This document shows, one piece after another, positions 52,094-59,132 of a DNA stretch of 64,000 nucleotides. Origin of the DNA: Anianabacter salinae (lineage in GTDB: Bacteria; Pseudomonadota; Alphaproteobacteria; Rhodobacterales; Rhodobacteraceae); the NCBI RefSeq assembly GCF_019061145.1, contig NZ_JAHQZS010000006.1, positions 1 to 64,000 of the forward strand. The letters run 5' to 3'. Made by a program: the position numbers and the translations under genes. Positions within the stretch are counted from its first letter, which is position 1. The number at the start of each line of letters is the position of its first letter. The notes beneath the pieces were generated by a model. The model was not told the DNA's origin, did no database searches, and saw only the letters and a program-made list of their open reading frames with translations.

Positions 52094-53470
52094 GTGTTGT
52101 GGAAACGCCTTCTGATACTTCCGCCGGTGATCGCCGGGTTCGCTGTCATCTACTGGGCCACGGCGAACAGGCTGCAGCCCGAGACGCGCGACATCTCGGA
52201 ACGTGCGGTGCCCGTATCCTACATCGTGGCCGAGACGCGAAGCTTTGTGCCCCGCGTCACCGGTTTCGGAGTCGTGGAGCCGGGGCGCAGCTGGAATGCG
52301 GTCGCGCAGGTGCAGGGCCGCATCGTGGATCTGCATACGGAATTCGTTCGGGGCGGCACAGTACGTGCCGGACAAGTGATCGCGCGGATCGATCCTGAGG
52401 CCTATGACCTGGCCGTCGCCCAGGCCGAGGCAAATGTCCGCAGCGGCGCCGCGCAACTCGCCGAACTTGATGCCAATGCCGAGGCCACGCGCGCGCTCCT
52501 CGCCATCGAACGCGAGGCGCTGGACCTCGCGGAACGCGAGCTGAACCGGCAACGCCAACTGGCCGAGCGTGGCCAACTGGCTGCATCTGCCGTGGAGTCC
52601 CAACAGCGGGCCCTGCTGAGCCAACGCTCCGCCGTGCAGTCGCTGGAAAACCAGCTGAACCTCGTGCCCGCGCAGCGCGATGCGCTCGAACAGGCGCTTG
52701 CGGTGTCGGAAGCCTCGCTCGATCAGGCCCGGCTCGATCTCGACCGGACACGTATTCTTGCACCCTTCGACGGTCGCGTCGCGATGGCTGATGTCGATGT
52801 AGGGGAATTCGCCAGCCACGGCAGCCGGCTTGGAACGCTCGACAGCATCGCGACCGCCGAGATTGATGCACAGGTGGCCCCCCAGGACATGGCCCAGCTG
52901 TCCCGGCTGATCTTCGCAGACCGCGGCCCCTCGATCTCACCGTCAAACCTTGCCGCTGAGCGCCTTACGGCCCGGGTGCGCCTCAATGTCGAGGGCTTCG
53001 ACGCTGAATGGGTCGCCAAAGTCGACCGGATCACCGATGGCGTCGATCCTCAAACACGGTCCATCGGCGTCATCGTAGCCGTGGACAATCCTTATGGTCT
53101 GGCCCGCGCCGCTGAGCGTCCGCCTCTCATCAAGGGCATGTTCGTGGAGGTCGAGCTTGAAGGGCCGGTCGTAGAGGGTGTCATCGTGCTGCCGCGCCGG
53201 GCGATCGAGGGCGGCAAGATCATGGTCATCAACGAGACAGGGCGGCTCGCCTTCGCAGATGTCGAGATCGTTTTTGCGCAGGACGATCTGGCGCTTGTGT
53301 TCCCCGACAGCCTTGTCGAGGGGACGCAGGTGATCGTGAGCACGCCGTCGCCGGCCATTCCGGGAACGCTTCTCGCCCCCGAGCGCGACATCGGGACCGA
53401 AGCCCGGCTTGCGTCGACAGCCCTTCCGACGGCGACAGACGCGGCGGGCAGCGGCGGAGTAGACGAATGA
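52094..53470 (+). CDS. RND efflux periplasmic adaptor (membrane fusion protein)
   Basis: 458 residues. A single N-terminal membrane anchor (LLILPPVIAGFAVIYWATA) is followed by a biotinyl-lipoyl/barrel-sandwich segment (GRIVDLHTEFVRGGTVRAGQVIARIDPEAYDLAVAQAEANV), a long coiled-coil hairpin (about 130-245), then TRILAPFDGRVAMADVDVGEFASHGSRLGTL and the beta-barrel/membrane-proximal domains. I chose the GTG at 52094 because AAGGAAG lies 7 bp upstream; upstream TTG at 52025 is arginine-rich and unlikely. Overlaps the pump gene by ATGA. Confidence 0.9.
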   Translation: MLWKRLLILPPVIAGFAVIYWATANRLQPETRDISERAVPVSYIVAETRSFVPRVTGFGVVEPGRSWNAVAQVQGRIVDLHTEFVRGGTVRAGQVIARIDPEAYDLAVAQAEANVRSGAAQLAELDANAEATRALLAIEREALDLAERELNRQRQLAERGQLAASAVESQQRALLSQRSAVQSLENQLNLVPAQRDALEQALAVSEASLDQARLDLDRTRILAPFDGRVAMADVDVGEFASHGSRLGTLDSIATAEIDAQVAPQDMAQLSRLIFADRGPSISPSNLAAERLTARVRLNVEGFDAEWVAKVDRITDGVDPQTRSIGVIVAVDNPYGLARAAERPPLIKGMFVEVELEGPVVEGVIVLPRRAIEGGKIMVINETGRLAFADVEIVFAQDDLALVFPDSLVEGTQVIVSTPSPAIPGTLLAPERDIGTEARLASTALPTATDAAGSGGVDE

Positions 53471-56400
53471 TCCGGTATTTCACCAAGCACCCGACGGCCG
53501 CCAACATCCTCATGACCGTATTCCTGGTGCTGGGTGTGGTCGCGCTCCCGTCGCTCTTGCGGGAGACGTTTCCCCGAATAGACTCGAGAACCGTCCAGAT
53601 CACCGTAGCCAATCCCGGCGCGACGTCCGCCGAGGTGGCGCGGTCCATCTGCCGACCGCTCGAAGAGGCGCTGGAAGGGATCGAAAACCTCGATGAAGTG
53701 GTTTGCGTGGCGCGCGAATCTCTCGCCCTGACGAATGTGGTGATGCGGCAAGGCGCCGGTTTCGATCAGTTTGTCACCGATGTGGAGGCGGCCATCGACG
53801 CGATCACCGGCCTGCCCGAACAGGCCGAGGAACCGGTTCTCGAACAGCTCGGCCGGGTGGATCCCGTCGCCTCGGTAGCGCTTACCGCGGGACCCGACGT
53901 GGCGGCGGCGGATCTCAAGGCGCTGGCCGAGGACGTCAGACGCCGCATGCTGCGCTGGGGCGGCATCCCGCGAGTCGACCTCGAAGGATTTTCCGACCAC
54001 CAGATCCGCATTGAAATCCCCGAGGCTGCGGTCCGCCAACTGGGACTGAGCCTGTCGGACATCTCGGGCATCATTGCCCGTCAGAATGTCGATGCTCCGG
54101 TCGGCGAGGTGGTGTCGCCCGAGGGATCGACACTGCTGCGGCTCACCGCCGAGCGGCGGTCCCTTGCCGACTATCGAGACCTTGTCATAGCGTCGAGCGA
54201 CGCGGGCGGCGAGGTCCGGCTCGGGGATATCGCGACGATCACCGACACCTTCAGCGATGCCGAGGTCCTGACGGTGCTGAACGGGGAACGCGCGGCGCTT
54301 CTGAGTGTCTCGAAAACGCCGAGCGACGACACGTTGCGCGTGATGGATGCGCTGCGCGCCTTTCTGGACGACGAAGGTCCGCGTCTGCCCGAGGGCGTCG
54401 CGCTCACCATCACGGGGGACACGTCCGGCGTGCTGGCGGACCGTCTGACGATGCTGACGGTCAACGCGATTGCCGGTCTTGTCCTCGTCTTCGCGGCGAT
54501 GTGGCTGTTCTTCGGGTTCCGGCAAGCATTCTGGATCACCGCCGGGTTGCCAGTTTCGTTTCTGGGCGCGATCGCGGCGATGGCGGCGCTTGGGTATTCG
54601 CTGAACATGCTGACGATGGTGGGGCTCTTGATCGTGATCGGCATCCTGATGGATGACGCCATCGTCATTGGTGAAAACATCGCCAGCCAGCGTGCGAGGG
54701 GCCTGTCCCCAGCCGAGGCGTCGGTCGCCGGCGTCGCCGAAGTGGCGCCCGGCGTTGTGGCCTCGTTTGCAACTACGACGATCGTCTTCGGATCGCTTGC
54801 CTTCCTCGAGGGCACTATCGGAGAGCTTCTGCGCGTCATTCCCGTGGTCATGATCCTCGTTCTGGCCGTGTCCCTGGTCGAGGCGTTCCTGATCCTGCCC
54901 GCGCATCTCAGCCATGGTGGCGGTCCCGGCGAAAGTCAGCCGCGCCTCGCCGATCGATGGCTTGACCGGGTGCGCTCGGGTGTCGTCGGCCCCGTCGTTG
55001 GGACCGTGGTGAAGTACCGCTACCTCACGCTGGGGCTCACGTTGTTCATGTTCCTGTCGTCGCTTGCCATGCTTGTGGGGGGCGTGCTGAAGTTTCAGGC
55101 CTTTCCGGAAATCGACGGCGACCAGGTCGAGGCCCGGCTGGAACTGCCCGCCGGGGCGTCGCTGGAGGACACGCAAGCCGAAATGGCCTACGTTCTCGCC
55201 GCGCTTGACCGGGTCAACGCCGACCTGTCGCCGCACAATCCTGACGGCGCGCGTCTGGTGCAGGATGTTGTCGTCACCTATGCCCAGAACGCCGACGCAG
55301 GCTCGACCGGACCGCATCTGGCAACTGCCCGTGTCGACCTCCTGCCTGCGGAAACCCGCGGTGTGACCCTCGACGAGCTTCTTTCCGCTTGGCGAGACGC
55401 CGCGCCCCAGACTCCCGGCATGCGCCGCCTCAGCCTGACGGAACCCGGCATAGGCCCCGCCGGGCGCGCGATAGAGCTGCGCTTGCAGCACGACGATGTG
55501 GCGGTGCTGGAGGCGGCATCGGAAGAGTTGCAGGCATGGCTCTTGCGCTACCGCGGCACGTTCAACATCACCGACGACCTTCAGATCGGCCGACCCGAAC
55601 TGCGCGTGACCCTGCGCGACGACGCGCATTCCCTTGGGTTCGATGCGCGCGCCGTCGCCGACCAGTTGCGGGCGGGATTTCTTGGCGTTCAGGCCGACGA
55701 GGTGCGGATCGAAGGCGAGGCCTACGACATCGACCTGCGGCTTTCATCGTTTGACCGCGAAACCCTCGGCGATGTCGAGCAGTTCACCCTGACATCGCCC
55801 GCGGGCGCACGCGTGCCTTTCGGCGTGGTTGCGGACGTGTCGACCGGGCGCGAGTACGAGTCCCTGCGCCGGATCGACAGTGTCCCGACCGTGACCGTTA
55901 CAGGAGACGTCGACACGACCGTGGCGAATGCGGACGAAATCGTCAGCGACACGCTTTCATCAAAGGTGCCCGACCTCATGGCCCGATACCCGGGACTGGA
56001 CATCGGGGTCGAGGGCCAGAATGCCGAAGCGAGGACCACGCAGGCATCCATGTTGCAGGGCCTGATGCTGGGACTTGTCGGCGTCTACCTCGTGCTCAGC
56101 TTCCAGCTGCGCAGCTATGTCGAGCCGATCATCGTGATGGCGATCATTCCCTTCGCCCTGCCCGGTGTCGTGTTCGGCCATATGGCGCTCGGTCTCGACC
56201 TGACGCTTCCCAGCATGCTCGGCTTCGTGTCCCTGGCCGGGATCGTGGTCAACGACTCGATCCTTCTGGTCAACTTCATCAAGTCCGAGCACCAACCGGG
56301 CGTGACTCGCGTCGCAGAAGCGGCAGTTCAGGCCGCGAAGGCGAGGTTTCGTGCGATCCTGCTGACCTCCGTGACGACGATCGCAGGGGTACTTCCGTTG

Positions 56401-56628
56401 CTGTCGGAAACCAGTCTGCAGGCGCAACTCCTGATCCCCCTCGTCGCCTCGATCGCGTTCGGTCTCTTGGCGACCACGGTTCTCATCTTGCTCGTCGTCC
56501 CCGCAACATACGCAATTCTCGACGATTTCGGCCTGGTCGATCCGGCGTCTGAGCCAAGTCTCGAACCAACGGGGTCGACCCGCGACACGCCGGTGCCTTG
56601 GATCAATGACAGCGGACTGCCACCGTGA
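53467..56628 (+). CDS. RND family efflux pump, inner-membrane subunit
   Basis: A 1053-residue proton-driven exporter with twelve spans in two repeats (first MIRYFTKHPTAANILMTVFLVLGVVALPSL) and two large periplasmic loops. TM4 has the proton-relay pair Asp396-Asp397 (IVIGILMDDAIVIGENI); TM10 and TM11 regions are present (LPSMLGFVSLAGIVVNDSILLVNFIK). Length is normal for AcrB/HAE1-type pumps. A TolC-like outer-membrane gene is not seen nearby. It could export toxic compounds, or help with secretion of the neighbouring exported proteins; only the pump call is certain. Confidence 0.93.
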   Translation: MIRYFTKHPTAANILMTVFLVLGVVALPSLLRETFPRIDSRTVQITVANPGATSAEVARSICRPLEEALEGIENLDEVVCVARESLALTNVVMRQGAGFDQFVTDVEAAIDAITGLPEQAEEPVLEQLGRVDPVASVALTAGPDVAAADLKALAEDVRRRMLRWGGIPRVDLEGFSDHQIRIEIPEAAVRQLGLSLSDISGIIARQNVDAPVGEVVSPEGSTLLRLTAERRSLADYRDLVIASSDAGGEVRLGDIATITDTFSDAEVLTVLNGERAALLSVSKTPSDDTLRVMDALRAFLDDEGPRLPEGVALTITGDTSGVLADRLTMLTVNAIAGLVLVFAAMWLFFGFRQAFWITAGLPVSFLGAIAAMAALGYSLNMLTMVGLLIVIGILMDDAIVIGENIASQRARGLSPAEASVAGVAEVAPGVVASFATTTIVFGSLAFLEGTIGELLRVIPVVMILVLAVSLVEAFLILPAHLSHGGGPGESQPRLADRWLDRVRSGVVGPVVGTVVKYRYLTLGLTLFMFLSSLAMLVGGVLKFQAFPEIDGDQVEARLELPAGASLEDTQAEMAYVLAALDRVNADLSPHNPDGARLVQDVVVTYAQNADAGSTGPHLATARVDLLPAETRGVTLDELLSAWRDAAPQTPGMRRLSLTEPGIGPAGRAIELRLQHDDVAVLEAASEELQAWLLRYRGTFNITDDLQIGRPELRVTLRDDAHSLGFDARAVADQLRAGFLGVQADEVRIEGEAYDIDLRLSSFDRETLGDVEQFTLTSPAGARVPFGVVADVSTGREYESLRRIDSVPTVTVTGDVDTTVANADEIVSDTLSSKVPDLMARYPGLDIGVEGQNAEARTTQASMLQGLMLGLVGVYLVLSFQLRSYVEPIIVMAIIPFALPGVVFGHMALGLDLTLPSMLGFVSLAGIVVNDSILLVNFIKSEHQPGVTRVAEAAVQAAKARFRAILLTSVTTIAGVLPLLSETSLQAQLLIPLVASIAFGLLATTVLILLVVPATYAILDDFGLVDPASEPSLEPTGSTRDTPVPWINDSGLPP

Positions 56629-56881
56629 TCCCTAACAGGACAGCCAGACGTGATGCAGGCATCCGCGCTGATCCAAGGGTACTTTCCAGTGCCGCAGCGG
56701 CGCCAGAGGTGCTGTTCCTGGTAGCGTCCACGGACTTGGTGGACTTTCAAATCGCGCTGGCGGTGTAACCGGGGTGGCCATTGGGCGCCTTTTCCGAATG
56801 TAGACGTCAGGTGGAGAGGTGTTGAAGAAAGTAGCCCTTTTGGCGTGGGGGCTCTATCAGCGGCCCCTTCACCAGCCGGTT

Positions 56882-57958
56882 CTATTCGGTCCAGCCGGTG
56901 ACGTCATGGCCGCCATAGACCATCCGACGGATCATCGGTGCCGTCAGGCTGGCCGAGAACCCGGCCACCGGTGCACTGATCCGGTCGAGACGGTTCATCT
57001 GGTCGTCCGAAAGCCTCACTCCCGTGGCCGCTATGTTGCCGGTCAGCTGCGCGACGCTGCTTGCGCCGACGAGGGTGGATGTCACGCCGCGCTGCGCCAT
57101 GACCCAGGCCAGTGCGATCTGTGCAGGGGGGCGATCCTGCTCGGCGGCCACCTCTTTCAGGGTCGCCAGGATCTCCCAGTTGCGCGCGCTGAACTTGCTG
57201 TCGCCGAACGGGTTTGCGCCGCTCAACCGCCCGCTGCCTGAGGTGTCCTCGCGCTTGTATTTCCCGGTGAGGAAGCCGCCTGCGAGCGGGCTCCAGGGCA
57301 TCACGCCCATGCCGCCTTCATGCGCGGCCGGGATATGTTCCGCCTCGATGTCGCGGGCGACGAGGGAGTATTCCACCTGCATCGCGATCGGGCCCGGCAC
57401 ACCGCGCACATCGGCGATGGTCGCCGCCTTCATGGCCAGCCATGCTGGCATGTCGGAAAAGGCGTAGTGGCGGATCTTGCCGCTGCGGACCAGATCGCCC
57501 AGCGTCTGGACGATCTCTTCCACCGGCGTGACGCCGTCCCAGATGTGCATCCAGTAAAGGTCGATATGGTCGGTTCCCAGCCGCCGGAGCGATGCGTCAA
57601 GCGCGCGGTGGATGTTCTTGGACCCGGCGCCGCCTGCGTGGGGATTTCCCGCACGCCCCTGACTGGCCGAGAGAGGGCTACTTGATCCGTTGAAGCCGAA
57701 CTTGGTGGCCAGCACGATCTCGTCGCGCGACCCGGTGTCCCGGATGAACTTGCCGACGAATTCCTCACTGACACCGCCCGCGTAGATATCCGCAGTGTCG
57801 ACAAAGTTGCCGCCCGCGTCCCGGTAAGCCTCGAAGATCGCGCGCGATCCGGCCTCATCGACGCCCCAGTCGCCTGGGCCAAAGGTCATGGTGCCAAGGC
57901 ACAGGGGGCTGACGACCAGACCGGATCGGCCAAGGGCGCGGTAATGGGACAGGGACAT
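56882..57958 (-). CDS. Aldo/keto reductase
   Basis: A 358-residue (alpha/beta)8-barrel NADPH-dependent oxidoreductase. The catalytic tetrad is visible: Asp54 and Tyr59 (FVDTADIYAGG), Lys86 (LATKFGF) and His138 (IDLYWMHIWD); coenzyme residues are in the C-terminal VAWVMAQRGVTSTLVGASS region. Insertion SSPLSASQGRAGNPHAGGAGS lengthens the loop after Lys86. Divergent from the TetR gene. Palindromic half-sites in the 84-bp intergenic region suggest TetR control. The stretch 56629-56881 shows nothing certain. Confidence 0.9.
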   Translation of the reverse strand: MSLSHYRALGRSGLVVSPLCLGTMTFGPGDWGVDEAGSRAIFEAYRDAGGNFVDTADIYAGGVSEEFVGKFIRDTGSRDEIVLATKFGFNGSSSPLSASQGRAGNPHAGGAGSKNIHRALDASLRRLGTDHIDLYWMHIWDGVTPVEEIVQTLGDLVRSGKIRHYAFSDMPAWLAMKAATIADVRGVPGPIAMQVEYSLVARDIEAEHIPAAHEGGMGVMPWSPLAGGFLTGKYKREDTSGSGRLSGANPFGDSKFSARNWEILATLKEVAAEQDRPPAQIALAWVMAQRGVTSTLVGASSVAQLTGNIAATGVRLSDDQMNRLDRISAPVAGFSASLTAPMIRRMVYGGHDVTGWTE

Positions 57959-57970
57959 GGAGGCTCCGAT

Positions 57971-58049
57971 GTTTCATAGTGAATGATATGAAACATATCG
58001 CCGCCTTGCGAGGTGGCGTCAATGGGTTTATTATCAGTCACTATGAAAC
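57971..58049. promoter_or_regulatory. Inverted repeats between aldo/keto reductase and TetR genes
   Basis: GTTTCATAGTGA (57971-57982) and its exact complement TCACTATGAAAC (58038-58049) bracket the intergenic region; ATGAAAC occurs again at 57988-57994. The second arm overlaps the TetR start codon at 58043. Good candidate operator(s) for the divergent TetR, controlling both genes. Confidence 0.65.
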
Positions 58050-58654
58050 GTGATCCGACACCTCTCCGCAAGACCGGGCGCCCGCTGTCGTTCGACCGCG
58101 ACGACGTGCTGCAAAAGGCCATGCTGGCGTTCTGGCAAAGCGGCTACGAGACGACCTCGATCTCGGACCTCACGGCCGCGATGGGCGTGACGGCGCCCAG
58201 CCTCTATGCCGCCTTCGGCAACAAGCAGCTGTTGTTTCTGGAAGCGATGCGCCGCTATACTGGCGACCCCGCCGCACTGGAACGGACCATGCGCGACGCG
58301 CCGACGGCGCGGGACGCCGTGGCCGGGATGCTGCGCGGGGCGGCCATGCTCTACACAGGCGAGACGACGCCGCCGGGCTGCCTGCTGGCCAGCGCCGCCG
58401 CGACAGGATCGCCCGAGGCGTCAGAGGTGCGCAAGGCAGTGGCTGCCGAACGGCGCATCATTCGCGACATCATCATCCGCCGCATCGAGGTGGATGTCGC
58501 CAAGGGGCTGCTGCCGCCGCGCACCCGTCCTGAAACGCTCGCGGACCATGCGATCGCCGTGACGCAAGGCATGTCCGTACTTGCCCGTGATGGCGCGGAT
58601 CGCAGCCGCCTTCTGGCTGTTGCAGAAACCGCCACCCTGGGCTGGGACGACTGA
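58043..58654 (+). CDS. TetR-family transcriptional regulator
   Basis: 203 residues: helix-turn-helix RDDVLQKAMLAFWQSGYETTSISDLTAAMGVTAPSLYAAFGNKQLLFLEAMRRY, then a TetR_C-type ligand domain with TPPGCLLASAAATGSPEASEVRKAVAAERR. The GCLLA..A pattern is common in regulators of oxidoreductase genes. The start at 58043 (MKRDPTP) has a shorter N-terminus than the longest frame from 58013. Autoregulation and repression of the aldo/keto reductase are likely from the palindromes between them. Confidence 0.9.
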   Translation: MKRDPTPLRKTGRPLSFDRDDVLQKAMLAFWQSGYETTSISDLTAAMGVTAPSLYAAFGNKQLLFLEAMRRYTGDPAALERTMRDAPTARDAVAGMLRGAAMLYTGETTPPGCLLASAAATGSPEASEVRKAVAAERRIIRDIIIRRIEVDVAKGLLPPRTRPETLADHAIAVTQGMSVLARDGADRSRLLAVAETATLGWDD

Positions 58655-59132
58655 GAGTTAGAGCCTCCCCGGGCTGCGCGGGACGCCGCGAAGGCGTGGC
58701 ATGGCAGGGTACATTTTCGCGCGTGTTCCCGCCTGGAATGACCATAGCATTACTTGAATCTGCCCTCATCCCCACGACTTCCATCACGGCAGGTTGACGC
58801 AGGGTTTCGCTCGAACGCGCAGCGACTTCATTGAAGAATATGCAATCCAGATTCGCCTGAATGTTTGGGTTGGCTGGAGAATTATGTTGATATTCAATGT
58901 GCGGTCGTCCAGATTACATCACGGTTGGGTGATATGGCGTCGAATCGCTGCGGGCATTTTCAGCATGATGTCTGTTCGATTTTGGCATCATTATTTAGTT
59001 AAATATTGAGCGAACACTTAGAATCCAGTTTTCTGGATCAATTTTTATATTGTCCATCAAATGGCTGATCCAAAATCTTGCCATGTCGATCTCACCCATA
59101 GCGGTGCAAACATGAATGAAGGACGAAGACTT
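58655..59132. other. AT-richer intergenic stretch before the large secreted protein
   Basis: About 480 bp without a supported gene. The part 58810-59060 is clearly poorer in G and C than its surroundings (TTATTTAGTTAAATATTG near 58990), which is often seen near promoters of horizontally gained or silenced surface genes. Small frames here have no coding character. Confidence 0.5.

Noticed and set aside
53092-55629. 845-codon minus-strand frame opposite the RND pump and adaptor
   Set aside because: Antisense to two intact efflux genes; composition is Arg/Gln/His rich and no domain can be seen.
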